From positions 1,480,501 through 1,544,500 of the forward strand of contig JABAKD010000014.1 in assembly GCA_012845835.1 (NCBI GenBank): a DNA stretch of 64,000 bases. Direction: 5' to 3'. Positions 22,440 through 34,405 of this stretch are shown one piece after another (within the stretch, counting starts at the first letter, position 1; the number at the start of each line of letters is the position of its first letter). A model generated the notes under the pieces. It was not told where the DNA came from, ran no database searches, and was given only the letters and a program-made list of their open reading frames with translations. This DNA is from Undaria pinnatifida (Eukaryota; Sar; Phaeophyceae; Laminariales; Alariaceae). Both the position numbers and the translations under genes were made by a program.

Positions 22440-25245
22440 TACGCGCGTTCATCAGAAATCGTCGGTGGTTGTAACTTATTCATGGAAGAGGCGGCATCAA
22501 CCAAGAACGGAACGTTCCTTTTCGAGGGCAGCACCACCTTGTCGTTCGGAGGAGGCACACCAATGTCCTCCCTCCGACGACGACGACTTGGAGGATACGG
22601 CCGGACGGTACGACCGAGGAGGAGCTATCAACACGTCCCTCCGAATGTTGGCGGCCCAAATTGTGCCCGGAAGAGACGATTCCTTGTTCCCTTGTCGCGA
22701 TGTGTCGTGCCCGTGCGAAGCCCGTCACCAACTCCCCCGCTGCTATAGCCGGAGCCTCCGCGGTTGTTCCTCCCGGAGCCACCCCCACGGCGATCGTGGG
22801 CCCTTGTCGCGCGCAGCTGTTTGGCATAAACCACTGGCGTCGGCCAGAGCTCGGCGATCGTGATCAACGTCCGGGCGCGCGGAATAGAGTCACAGAGGGC
22901 GTCCACGGTGACCATAATCTTCTGCGTCAAGTACGACGCGGAACCAGCCCGCTTCGTCGCGAGGCGGACCGACAACAACGGCTCCTACAGGTAACGGAGC
23001 GCCATAGCCTCCGGGACCTGGTCAGTCGCAAATAGCTCATGAGGTTCAGCCGCCACGGACACCATGCTTCATTCATGAATTCGTGTTTGGGAACGACGTG
23101 TCTCGTCGATTCCTTGACCACAATTGGAACACCAGTGTTGTCTCCCGCGTCTGATGCAGCAGGATCGCCCAAAACGGGCTGGGTCCCCGCTGCGGCAACG
23201 GCGGGATGGGCCCTCTCTGTGGCCTGGGGGGCTCCCGCGGCCGCAGCGAGGGGAGCGCCCGAGAATAGCTAAACCTCCACGGCCGCAGAAGTAGAGTGGG
23301 CCCCAGCCCTAGTAGTAGGGGCTCCCACAGCGCTATGAGTGCCTGAAAAATAGGAGGTACCCGAGTCCGTAGGGGAGGGGACCGCGGCAACGTTGTCAGG
23401 ATAACTTCCAGCGGCCGTAAATGAGGGTCCCGCAGCGCAACAGTGGCAGGAGTGCTCGCACAATATGGATCTTCCGCGGCCGTAGCGGCAGAAGCACTCC
23501 CATCACCACAGTTCTTGTCTCCGATGTGGGCGAAGCCCTTTTCTCCAGAAAAAGGACCGTGGTAACCCTTTCCTTCACCTGGACCGCAACCGCTACCTCT
23601 GCTACCCGAGCGCGTTCCCTCATGTCCCAGTCACGTAGGAACTGGACCCTCTCCTCGGCGGTAGTATTTCCCCACCACTCTGCGAACGCGCAGGAGGATT
23701 TGGCATACCTGAGGGCGGCTTACGCGGTGTCCAACGCCTCCTGCATGACGTGAGCCTCCGTCTCCCATCGGAGAGAGACCTCCTGGAAAGCGCTCGCAAG
23801 CACCGTGTTGTTTAGTGTCTCCAACCTGTTGGGCGTTCCGAGGCAGTTGCGTGTTACGTCGAGCTTCAAGGGCCATACGTCCTCAATAAGGATATCCCGA
23901 GGGAGGGGTGGTAGGGTCGCGGGGGCTGAAAGATCCGGCTGGATCGGTTGGGCTGAACCACGTCGTGATCTCCAGGGTCCGGACCAGAGGACTCCTGCTC
24001 CTCGAGCCGCAAGGACTCAGTCGCCTGGAAAGGGTTGCCCGTTTCCTGGTGGGGGGAAGACGCGTCGCTCCCGCGTGGTCGTGATAGGTGGCGGTCACGA
24101 CTGTCGTGCCTGTCCCTGCCCTGACAATCCCTCGACTCGGACGACATCGTAGATGTAGTGGCACATTGCTGCTCGAGAACGAGGGCAGGAAACACAGAGG
24201 GAATGGGAGGAAAGGGGGAACGCGGCAATGAGCGGAACTCAGGAGTAGCAACGCCGCGAGGCTCAGTCGTACACGTAGCCGTGAGCCCTACAGCATTAGT
24301 AGCATTGCGGGTACCGGCCGCGTGGGCCTCTGCGCTTGCAGTCGCAGCGGCACAGCGCGCATTAGCTAATGCAGCGTCACTCCCAGCCGAAGAAACAGTA
24401 CCAAGCTTAATCTCACGGGCGGTGGCACTTACAGTAGCAGCAATAGTGCTGTGGTGCCAACGCAAAAGCATTTGCGCTGGCAACAGCGGCGGCAGGCTTA
24501 TCCACAGCATTGGCTACGCTCCCAACAGTGCCAGAAATAAATGGGGTGCTGGCGCAAAATCATCTGAGCTCCTAACAGCGGCAGCAGGCTCATTCACAGC
24601 AATTGCTACGCTCGGCACAGCAGAAGCGACAGTACTGTGGAGTGCTGACCCAACAGCATCTGACCTTGCAGCAGCGGCACCAGGGTCATGCACAGCCGTG
24701 GCTACACTCGTCTCAGCAGCAACAGTCGCGATTACTTCTGCGGCAGCTTGGCTCTTGATTCGACGAGCGCTTTGGGCCGAGGGTTCGCGTAGCGGGGGGG
24801 CGGTCTTGAGATACGACAACGTACTAAAAGTAGAGTCACCAGCACTCGGCAAAAAGAAGGGGGCGTTCCGCGTAAAATGTACTGCATATGTAGAGGCATC
24901 AACACTATTTCCAAGTGGCATCGGAAGATTCATAGTATTATCAGTATGTGCCACATAAAGTTCCCGTGGCGTATGACGAGCCGGAGGATTTCTTCCCAGC
25001 GCTATCCTGGTCGCATATGTCAGAGGTTGTGTGAGGTTGCGCTCCAGCCGTGAGGATGGAAAAGCCACCGCAAGCAGACCCACGCGTCTCTATGCTAGGT
25101 TCAGCCCCGAACATCTCCCTGCTAGGAGTTGCGGTGGATGACGTGCACGCACCGGCAATGCTCGCGCTAATGGGTGGGTCGCGTGGCGTGTTGAATACAG
25201 GCTACCGTTGGGGGTCACGTTTGGAAACATTTTAGCAGTGGCTCG
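22440..25245 (-). pseudogene. decayed coding region of unknown family
   Basis: The minus strand holds a chain of open stretches whose composition is more protein-like than any plus-strand frame: Ala/Pro/Ser-rich in the first half (about 25.2-24.2 kb), charged and helical around 23.6-23.9 kb, and Gly/Arg-rich (RRGGGSGRNNRGG) around 22.7 kb. It is interrupted several times. A low-complexity gag-like protein with a basic Gly/Arg tail would fit, and so would a dead host RNA-binding gene; I cannot tell which. A MITE begins 27 bp beyond its right edge. Confidence 0.3.
24455..24740 (-). repeat. three ~95-bp in-frame coding repeats
   Basis: Three imperfect units of about 93-96 bp, each with a GCA/GCG-rich half and a conserved GC(A/C)ACAGC(A/C)...GCTAC(A/G)CTC core. 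Read on the minus strand they give Ala-rich repeats of about 31 residues with a shared V-A-V-x-(D/E/K)-P core. The unit length near a multiple of three suggests expansion while the frame was coding. Confidence 0.5.
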
Positions 25246-25271
25246 AGATCACTCGGGCGTCTGACGTCTGG

Positions 25272-25560
25272 GACCCAGGCTGCGGTAGGGGGGTGGGTCC
25301 CTTTATAAGGGACCTTTTCTTGCAGTGGCTCGGGGTCACTCGCGCGAGTGATCCCCCTGTCCCTTTGCGACGTTATGCTTTCGTGTTCTTATACTGCTGT
25401 TGTAATTTTGCAATGTGAATCCGCTTTGAAATGGTTAGCTATGCTCCGCGACGCATATCGCATAAACTCTTTGGTCAGTGAGGTACAGAAGCACTCGTGC
25501 GAGTGGTTCAAATTCGGAAGTGAAAAAGGTATGAGTACCCCCCCTACCGTAGCCTTGGTC
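25272..25560. mobile_element. MITE, copy 1
   Basis: A 289-bp non-coding element whose ends are inverted repeats: left GACCCAGGCTGCGGTAGGGG, right its near-complement ending CTACCGTAGCCTTGGTC. Subterminal palindromes ACTCGCGCGAGT (left) and ACTCGTGCGAGT (right) are shared with the copy at 39391-39657, as is a GGGTCCC...GGGACC-type stem. No transposase inside. I cannot fix a target duplication. Confidence 0.75.
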
Positions 25561-25599
25561 CTTGGTTTTATAGACTACAGCACGTTCGGAAAACTCGCA

Positions 25600-25840
25600 T
25601 CCCCTCCACGCCCAAGGATCTCTGTCACAGCGGTGGGCATGAATGGCGACGCAACAACAGCAACGCTGTGAGCGGCATGGGACAGAGGCATGGCTGGTGT
25701 CTCTGGTGGCTTCGCAAGAACAGCTGGGCTGCGAGGGGCACGAGACGGAGGCATGTGTGGCGTCTTTGGAGGCTTCACATTAACATCCAGGCTGTAAAGG
25801 GCACCTCCAGGCTGTAAAGGGCACTTACAGGACAACACTT
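25600..25840. repeat. ~63-bp and 19-bp tandem duplications
   Basis: Two imperfect ~63-bp units (AACAGC...GGCATG...GTGGCTTCG) stand side by side at about 25660-25785, then CTCCAGGCTGTAAAGGGCA is present twice at 25785-25825. No clear gene, although the minus strand reads as a Pro-rich open stretch. Confidence 0.5.
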
Positions 25841-27579
25841 AGATTTTAGAGTTTTCGATGTGGCAAGCGCGGAGGTTTCCTAAATCCCGCGAACTTCGTC
25901 AGATAGACGACGCTCGTGGACACGGTCGACGATAGGTAATTCGCGGGCATCGACGGTGAGCCGGTCTGTGGCGAGGGGCTCCTCCTAGATCGCTCTGCTT
26001 GTCTCAGAGGGAGGCGGGGAGCCCGGGTGAAGGATTGGTTCATCGATGGAAAGCGGGAAAATAGCGAGCTGGTCTAAGTCGGTACACCAGGGAATTATGG
26101 ATGGAGGCAAACACAGCGAGGATTACTTCAATGAGAGTCAGTCCGAAAGCCGAGACGTCATGTATAATAAGACGCGGCCTGACAACAGAAACAGGCCACC
26201 GTCTTGTAGGTCTCCCTACTAAGTAGGATCCTCGACGTTCACTGGCTCGTATCCTAGAGAAGCCCGTTGCATTATTCCCGCTAGCCACGGAGGAACTGAG
26301 GCTGCCGCCCAGAGGGAACGGCAACAGAAAGCAAAACAGGATTTCCCCTTTATGGTGTTGAAACCCACACATGTGACGAGAAATTCGTTTTGGGTGCTGC
26401 AGCAGCAATGAATGGTGAACAGGTCTATGGATATCTACCGCCTGAAACAATTGAACGGTCAAACGGTCTATCGATACCTACTTTCGAAGACAAAATGTTT
26501 CGTTTCTCGGTCTCAATATCCTATCGCCCAACAGTACCGTTATTCTAATGCCTATCGATGGGTATCTGCTCAGCGATAGCTCTTGACTTTTGTGTGGCAA
26601 TACGTTATTGGCCTAACAATAGATCAGTGGACGCGGCAATCGACACTCATTGTCGGCCACAATAGATTTCTAAAAGTGTCAATCGATGCCTGTTATAAGC
26701 ATCAACAAGGCCTTCTAGTCTACTGGAATAGATCTAGAACCCTATCGATTGCCTTTGAACCTCTGTTGTGCAGGGTGTGGTGTGCATCATGCACAAGGCT
26801 CCGCATGTGTGCTGGCTGTCTCAGGCACACATGCTATTGGGAGCAATTAAGAGGCTGGGGGTTAGAGAGGATAGGCGGGAGATATCATTACACTTGTTGT
26901 CGTGGGTGTTAGGGGTGAATGCAATGTCTAGCGCATGGAAGCTGACGACGCACATGCTCCGGGAATGGGAGGAAGGTTCAGCACGTCGATTGCGCAATGT
27001 TATCATATGTAATGGTACGTGCGAACCTCGTATATGAGAGCCCGACAACAAAAACGTGCTTTTTCGTGCACTACTTTCAAAACCTCGTCAAAGTAATACG
27101 ACTTTGTTACCTGTTACGCTACTATACACAACAGACAACCTTTTGGCAGGTCTTAGACATTCCGATACACCTGCAGTGCAACCGAACGACCATGCCTGGC
27201 TCTTTAAGCAATCAGAAAATAACCATTTGAAATTGACGTGGCCGTAGCTAAAGTCGATGTAGACGACTCGCCTCTCCGGGAGGTCTGATATTACAAGCGT
27301 CGCGATATTCTGAGTATTACCACACCGACATGTATAGCATTGCTAGACTGGAGCGTATCTTGGGACAATCGACAACGGAGATGATAAAACAGCGATTTTG
27401 TCATTATGAGTAGAATATCGTCATCACGCGTTTGAGGCGTGTCATGCAAGGTAGAGATAACGTACCCGTAGCATGCATAACATATTTGGTCCTCTGGTAT
27501 TTAGGATGCGTGTGCACGTTTTGAATTCGGGGAAGCACGGTTGATAGTTCGATCTGGGTTCGAGGTTCAAGCGGTGCTC
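25841..27579. other. no gene seen
   Basis: No gene recognised. The left half is rich in ATCGAT-type motifs (26400-26780). Open frames on both strands overlap and show no family motif. Confidence 0.4.
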
Positions 27580-28470
27580 GCCCCTTGCTTCGAGCACTTC
27601 TGCCCGCTTCCTAGCTCACAACCTAAATGAGCCAAAAACACCCTTCTTGACGTCAAGAGAAACGTAACAATATTATTATGAGAAACGCGGGGAAAAGAGT
27701 TACAGGCATATGGCCCCTTGCTTCGAGCATTGCCGCCCTTCCCCCAGTGTTGTAAGTCTTAGTTTGGGTAAGCTATTGGTTAACCTTTTGCAAGTGGTCA
27801 AACGGACTAATACCCCACTAATTCCTTAACAAATGGCGTCGTCGACAGACCATGGGTTTTTGGGTCGTGGGTTCGATCCCCACCATCCACAATAATAAAC
27901 TTTTCAGATTTTCCCCAGTTCGAACTTGAAAGATACTCTCCACACAGCATACCCAAGAAATGAAAACGGCTTGGATAATTGACAGGTCTGCAGTTTTACA
28001 AGGCTTTGTTTGGGTAAGCTATTGGTTAACCTTTTGCAAGTAAGTGGTCAAAGGGACTAATACCCCACTAATGACCTTGACAAATGGCGTCGTCGGCAGA
28101 CCATGGGTTTTTGGGTCGTGGGTTCAAGCCCCACATCCACCACAATAAACTTTTTCAGACTTTCCCCATGTCGAACTTGAAAAATACTCTCCCCGGTATG
28201 CCCAGGAAATGAAACGACTTGGATATAGACAGGTCCGCCGTATATCCGGCCGACCTGCTATCCCGCCGTTTCAGGGGGGGAGAGTGTTATAAGGCTTAGT
28301 TTGGGTAAGCTATTGGTTAACCTTTTGCAAGTGGCCAAACGCACTAATACCCCACAAATTCCTTAACACCAGCTCACAAGCTAAATGAGCCACAAGCACC
28401 CTTAATGGCTTCAAGAAGAGCGCAATAATATTAAGAGACACGTGGAAAGAGTTTGAGGCATCTGTAGCGT
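27580..28470. repeat. tandem ~130-bp duplication carrying a TRIM-like insertion
   Basis: Unit 1 (27580-27713) runs GCCCCTTGCTTCGAGCA ... CTCACAACCTAAATGAGCC ... GGAAAAGAGTT. Unit 2 begins again at 27714, is cut at 27747, and resumes at 28369 with CCAGCTCACAAGCTAAATGAGCC. Unit 1 therefore serves as an in-window empty site for the insertion at 27748-28368. Confidence 0.75.
27748..28368 (+). mobile_element. TRIM-like element, LTR-internal-LTR-internal-LTR
   Basis: Three direct ~84-89-bp terminal repeats (27748-27831, 27994-28082, 28285-28368), each close to TGTTATAAGG...CCTTAACA, separate two internal parts of about 160 and 200 bp. Each internal part opens AATGGCGTCGTCG(A/G)CAGACC and soon carries GTGGGTTC-A-CCCCAC, a tRNA T-arm-like hairpin with a B-box match. 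The second internal part ends in CAGGGGGGGAGAG, a polypurine tract, directly before the last repeat. CCAG flanks both sides (27744-27747 and 28369-28372) as a 4-bp target duplication. The tandem form fits recombination between two copies. Non-coding; a moderately diverged relic. Confidence 0.75.
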
Positions 28471-29495
28471 GACTTCACCTGCTCTCAAGATACTGAATTG
28501 CAACCGTCGTCCTTGTGCACTTCATACGGCTTCTTCATAATCGGCGTCGTCGGCAGGACCAATCATTGACACATACCGTCAGTAAATGTTCAGTTTAACA
28601 CGGAAATCGCACTTCAATTGCGCAGAACTCACAACCTCTACAAAAAACGGACCAAGCACACGAAGTATTTCAAGTAACACAACATCAACGAAACTCACAC
28701 GAAATCCCAGAAAATCGCAGAAAATCGCAGAAAATCGCACGAAATACTATATTCTTGACTGCTGTCGCTGTTGTTGCCAGCTTGATTGCTGTTGCCGCTG
28801 CTACATGCTTGGGTGCTGTTGCTGCTGTCGCGCGCTCACTGCTCCTCTTCCTCAACGCATCCCCTCCACCCCCGCCCCTTGTTGATCTGATGCCCACCCT
28901 TTCTGCGGCTGGTGCAGTGCGACCCCGCTATTTGCGACTGCTGCGGTGCCCACCCCTACTGCTGCTGGTGTTGTCGCTGTAATCCCCCCCCACCCCCCCT
29001 TTCTTGCTGTGGTGCTTCGCCTTGCTGCGGTCGCTGTGGTGCGCCCGCGCTATGTGGCTACTTCGGCGCCCACCCCTGCTGCTGCTGCTGCTGCGGCGGC
29101 GGCGGCGTGCCTAACGGGTCCCAGGGCGCCAGGACGCCTGTGACAGTGAGCTGGTGGTTATCTCGCCGCCGTCCCACCTCCTGCTGATACGAACTCCCCC
29201 CATCCGCCGACTGGGGGCGCTAAGGTTCAGCTCGGGGGAAAACACGTGTATGATGCGGGGGCAGGACATGTTGCGTGGGAATGGTCTGCTCGCGGTGCCT
29301 ATTCGAGCCCGGTCCCCGCCTGGCGGCGTGTGGCCACCCCTACCCGACGTGTGACCCCCCTACCCGACCATATGTAGGCTCCGTGGTGTACCTGTGGGCC
29401 AAGCTTTATATGAACTGCTCATATCTAACGGACGTACCCAGATTGGCGAGCGTATTTCAATGCGCTCTACCGTTTGTGTAATCTGACTCTCCTCC
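28471..29495. other. no gene; CTG/CCG-rich low-complexity DNA
   Basis: The 28745-29110 stretch is made of CTG, GCTGCTG and CGGCGG steps with poly-C runs, giving Cys- or Ala-rich frames in every register. I see no gene. Confidence 0.5.
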
Positions 29496-29624
29496 TTAGG
29501 CCTGGACGTACTCCACGCTGCCGGTTGCCGCGCTTCCGTGGGCTGGTCCCTGCTTTGGACCCGGGCCACCCACCAGGTTGTCCTGTTTCTTGTCCTGCTG
29601 CTGGATTGCGGTGAAGTCCTCCAT
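29496..29624 (-). CDS. small unidentified reading frame
   Basis: A 42-codon minus-strand frame starting MEDFTAIQQQDKKQDNLVGG, rich in Gln, Gly and Pro. Upstream on the same strand is a pyrimidine run ending TTGTGCAG, which would make a splice acceptor. There is no family match that I recognise. It could be a first coding exon, the start of an element's gag frame, or chance. Confidence 0.15.
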   Translation of the reverse strand: MEDFTAIQQQDKKQDNLVGGPGPKQGPAHGSAATGSVEYVQA

Positions 29625-32600
29625 TCTTGCTCGTCGACCCCTCGACGACTACATTTACTCACTACTCGATGACGCCTGCACAACACAGAAGGAACAAAAA
29701 ACAAAACAACACGAAAACATAAGTAAGGACTTGACGACCCCCTGATGTCCCTTGCTCGGTGTCCAGTCCTCTTCAGCTCGTGCAGGACCTCGCCCCTTAG
29801 CTGTCTCTCCGAGTTACTACACTGCACCGGCGACTCCTCGCTTCACACAGCTCAACAGTTGCTTGCTGGCATCTGACCTTCGGTTTTCCTCCCGGTCTAA
29901 TAAATATCTGGAACTTTTTTTTTTTCTCTAGTATTACCCGATACCTGGAAAGCTCCCGAAAATTCTCTTTCTTCACTGGTTCAACTTCCCACCCGTTAAC
30001 CTCCAAAACACCGGGTTGCCCCTACGATAGCCTTCCGCCTCTGCACACAAAACTTTAAACTTCATTGATATTTTACGAAAAAAAACTATAGTGCCCTAGA
30101 GCCTATCTGTACGAAAAAACAAATAAAAATTACAGATACGTGCATGTACGAAAACATGCAAATAAATTCAAGACTAAATGAGAAGACACATCGCAACGAT
30201 AGTTAGGGCATGTACTATCGAGGAACATGTCAAATCGTAATTCAATTTGTTTGTAGAATTTAATTTAGTTTGCACCTGACTGGTCGGAAAAGAACACCGC
30301 GCAGGTACTTTCACAATTTTTTCGAACTATCAGATTCAACAAAGAAGTAACAAAATACTTATTTCGTCGCATTTAATCGAAAAAGATATTCAAGTTGGGG
30401 AGTGTGTGCACCTAGGCTTGGCATGTTCCTCGTAACCGAAGCCGGCCACGCGAATTGGTGCCGTGTCGCTGGCTGATTGAGAGGCGAGAAACCACCATTG
30501 CGAGAGGTAGAACGACCGGAGCAGCCGCAGCGCGACCTCCGAAAGCCCTTAGCATAGCCTAGACCGCCTGTGACGCGTCCAAAAAAATCGAGACCGCCTC
30601 AAACCCAGTTTTTCGTCGCCCTGCACCTCGAAAGTTACACGACCAACCACCACATAACGAATTCGCTCAGAAGTTCGACCGCTATATCCCCGTCGCTGCT
30701 ACCCGTGTGGGGCGACGGGGCTGCGCCAGCCCACCCAAGAGACGTCTAGAGCCATAGCCGTGTGGCCGCTTCCTGCCAAAAAAAAGTCTGCCGTTAGCCG
30801 CGGCGCTCCGGGAAGGGAGCCATCCCACGCTAGGGGTGCAGCAGAAACTTCCTGGGCTCCTAACATGAGGAGCTCAATACCATCATCAACATCACCCGAA
30901 AAATACCTTCGAAGGCATTCGTTGGCACAATCCGACCAAGCTCTTATGCCTTACTTAGTCCTACAACAAATATACTCGTGGAATTACTTGACTAATGACT
31001 ATCGGTTAGTTCCTCACTCGAAGAGCTCAATCTCCCAGGAACACCATGTGGCATTAGCGAACCCCAAAACTACAACCTCTGCCGTGGGATGACTCGAGGA
31101 CGCGAGCCATCGCCCACCTCGGTCATTGGCCACGGGTCTTCGTCGACCGTTTTGCATTTGTTGAATTCTACAGCACACTACCTACCCCGTTCCACGATAA
31201 CACAAAGAGCCGTGTTTTATGGGTATTTTTCATAAAATTGACTTCAGTTCAAAAAGAAAAATTGAATTTCGATTCGGCATGCTCTTCGATACTAAGATCT
31301 CTTACACGAAAGCATTCAAGTATTTGCGAAATTGAAAGCGTGCAAGTGCATACAAATCTTGCCAAACCACGCATTTCGCGAGGATATTTTTACGAAAAAA
31401 AAGTCAGGTGACATTTCGCTGTGGCGCTCCCCCAATCTAGCGGTCCGGATGCTCAAACTCTAATGGTGGTCCCCTAGCGCGGCGGTGCCCTAGCGCAAAC
31501 TCCGTTGGTGGTTCCCTCGCGCGGTCGTAGTCGTATGACCATAGACCTTTACACCCCTACAATGCCTGGACGGATCATGTCGGGTTTTCACGGACTAGGC
31601 AGACATTGCTCATACAAAGGGCGAAGCGCTGTGAGGTGCTCGGCGAGTCGCACAAAGGGTGAGCTGCGTCCTACTAAGAACCGCTTGTGAGGCAGGCTTG
31701 CATATGGATGGCAGCTTCAATAGGTTAATTTAGTTCCCGGTATGGCCACTTCCAGAGACAGGAATGGGAGTACCAAGTAACTGCTTCATAGGTGACTTAC
31801 CGTGCACACTACGTAATGCGATAATTCCCCTTGTGCGGAGTAAAAGTTCTCCACCCTGCACAAATTAGATAACTCGGCTGCCGGCTGTAATCGACCACCA
31901 AGATACAAAAAACGGTACCATGGTGGTCTGGCTCAGGTAGTGCGCGGCATGCTTTACAGTGTCGTGTTGTCAACCGACGCCAACCCAACCTATATATGCA
32001 ATATAGGGAGGAGGCTTAGAGGGGCTGATAGAGAGCAGGCGGGAGGGGGGGGGCGGGGAAGGGGAAGGGCGGACAGGGCTTGGATGTTGTTCTGTGGGGG
32101 TGGCGTGCTTGGTAGCGCATGTATAGTTGCAAATGTGACGTAAACGGGTAGTATTCGACGTTCAGTTCAGCCTCCCCTAGGAGGTGTCCTAACCACGAAC
32201 CCACCCCTTGCCGTCAACAAGTCGCACGCCGGGGGTGATTTAGAAGAGGCACATGAGCCGCTTGTATTAGGGAGTATTGAGCGCTCGAGGCGCCCATACC
32301 TTTGCAGAGAACGTGTACAACCTACAAGGGTATGTTCGCATAGCACCCGGGGTCGCGTCACCACGTCTACCGTACCTTTCCAGCGGAACCTGAGTCCTCA
32401 ACAGAGCGGGGACGTGGATCATACGTGACCATTGATGTTCAACAAACATGTTCCAAACGTCAAAACAAGTCGCCAGAAAACATGGTGAGCACATGTTGGG
32501 CCAAGATCGGCCTGAGAAAAGGTCGGCAAAATAATAGTTCGAATCGGCGAGATTTCTCGTCTTCCACAGGCATCGATGGGCGAAACGAACAACCGCGCCA

Positions 32601-33406
32601 TGGAATGTCAACGGGGCGCTCTCGTGAGGGTCTCCGACCCACACTCTCGTCACAGTGTTCATAACACGGCCGCTGATATGTGGCTGGCGCGAGCCAAGCG
32701 TCTGATAGAAACACATTTGGGCACTGCTGTGAAGAAACCAGGAGACAAAAATCTCCATCTCTCTCCCATGGCAAAAAATATAACCTTTTCAGGTCTGGTG
32801 GGGGAGAAGCGTACGACGCCGCGGGTAACTTGTCGCCCCCTAAACGACGGCTCTACCAGATATCTCCGAGGCCGTCATGTACATTCACTGGCCTTGCCTG
32901 ACATGATTGGGGCTGAACGTGGGTTTATTCCATGTAGATATTCAACGGCAATCGTGGCGTGGGCTGTTTTTAAACAACGAGGTACCAATTTCCAACGTCG
33001 AAGCCCAAGTTTACGTTGCGTGCAGACACGCCTGAACAACTAAAAATGGAACAAAAGCGCTATGTTCCGTTTTCACGACAGGAGCGGCACGAGGGTGATG
33101 TCATCTTTGGATTTCCTTGAAAAATGACTTTGCAACATCGCGTTTCTATAGTTATCGGTCTTACGGCCGCGTTTTTGGTAAGGCGGTTCCGCCGCCGGCC
33201 GGGGACGCGATGTTGGAGGCATCCATCAACGCTGAATTCAACGCTGAGGTACAAGGGCCTTTGTCCGCGCAGTAACCGCAGTTACAAACGGGTGGGGCCT
33301 CGGAGCACAACATAACCCACACGATGGAGCACATTAAACACCGGACAGCATAGAATGCGCGTTTAATGTTGCGATCAAATACGGTGCCTTCCTCTTTGGA
33401 TACGCG
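29625..33406. other. no gene seen
   Basis: AT-rich from 30060 to 30420, mixed beyond. Overlapping frames on both strands at 32267-33043 have no motif I recognise, so I leave them uncalled. A GGGGCGGGGAAGGGGAAGGGCGG purine tract lies near 32049. Confidence 0.4.
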
Positions 33407-33823
33407 TTAGGAGTCAAGTTTATTCCCTTGCCCAGGTACCATAGCTGCGCGGACTACAAACACAGCGTCGCTCCACTGTGTTTGGTCGGTTTTGGCTGCA
33501 ATACATGCAGTACAACCTCTATGAACACTGTCGTGGAAAGACGTGCGTGTTGGGCCGTGGGTGCGTGATTGGTATTTGGTACCACGGGGGTGCACTCCGG
33601 AATTTTCTCGTACTTCCTCCTTGGCCGTAAGCCAAAGATGGTCGACCGCGAAACCTTCGCTTGAAGGAACCTTCCTCCCTTGAGGATGGCGATAAAGATG
33701 TGCTACAATAACCACTACTTCCACGGAAGCGTCCATGGAAGCTGCTACCATGGAAGGTTCATCGGGACCCATTTCTGCTAAAGGTGCGGGAGTTTGAACG
33801 GCAGATGCAACGGAAGCATCCAA
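33407..33823 (-). CDS. unidentified reading frame overlapping a repeat
   Basis: A 138-codon minus-strand frame. Its first 40 codons lie in the GGAAGC repeat and read as Met-Asp-Ala-Ser-type repeats; the rest (ending AAMVPGQGNKLDS) is non-repetitive. No family recognised and no convincing splice context. It may be only repeat read-through. Confidence 0.15.
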   Translation of the reverse strand: MDASVASAVQTPAPLAEMGPDEPSMVAASMDASVEVVVIVAHLYRHPQGRKVPSSEGFAVDHLWLTAKEEVRENSGVHPRGTKYQSRTHGPTRTSFHDSVHRGCTACIAAKTDQTQWSDAVFVVRAAMVPGQGNKLDS

Positions 33824-34405
33824 AGCCGGGAAGCTGTTTCCGCGTGAAGATCATAAAAGCTAAATGGGGGCTCCCGTCGAAACGCTCATGAAAGTAGCTT
33901 ACATGGCGGTAGCTTCCGTAAGAAAAAGCTTCCCCAAGATTCCATCCACGCTTCTTTGGAAGTATCTTCGATAGAAGCTTTCATGGAAGCTCCCGCCGAA
34001 ACGTTGATGGAAGTAGATTCCATAGAAGCTTCTGTGAAAGCTTGAATTCCACGGAAGCATCCATTAAAGCTTACATGAAAGCAGCTTTCACGGAAGCTTC
34101 CGTGAAAGTTTCCGCGGGAACTTCCTTAAACGTGGCGTCCATGGAAGCTTCCATGGAATTGGCTTCCGTGGAAGCTTCCACAGCTTTCACTACTTCCATG
34201 GAAGCTTCCATGGACAATCTGTGGAAGCGTCCGGAAATTTTTTTCCGCGGAAGTTTTTACCGAAATTCCCTGATGCTTCCGGGAGCTTCTGTGAAAGCTT
34301 CAACGGAAATTTTCCATGAAATCTTCCGCGCTTCCGTTGAGCATTCCGTCGCTTCCATGGAAGCTTCCATGGAAGCGGTGGACGCTTTGGAAGAACTTCC
34401 ATGAA
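33710..34405. repeat. palindromic GGAAGCTTCCATGG minisatellite
   Basis: A degenerate array of 12-15-bp steps mixing AAGCTT, CCATGG and GGAAGC/GCTTCC. Because the motif is its own reverse complement, both strands give Ser-Met-Glu-Ala-Ser repeats. The densest copies are at 34130-34220 and 34345-34375. Long hairpins are possible. Confidence 0.85.

Noticed and set aside
24158-24958. A 266-codon plus-strand frame
   Set aside because: Ala-rich mirror of the minus-strand repeats; the minus strand is the more protein-like side.
28586-29187. Cys- or Ala-rich protein gene
   Set aside because: All frames are open only because of CTG/CGG repeats.
32267-33043. Gene on either strand
   Set aside because: Long frames overlap on both strands with no recognisable motif and no consistent splice context.
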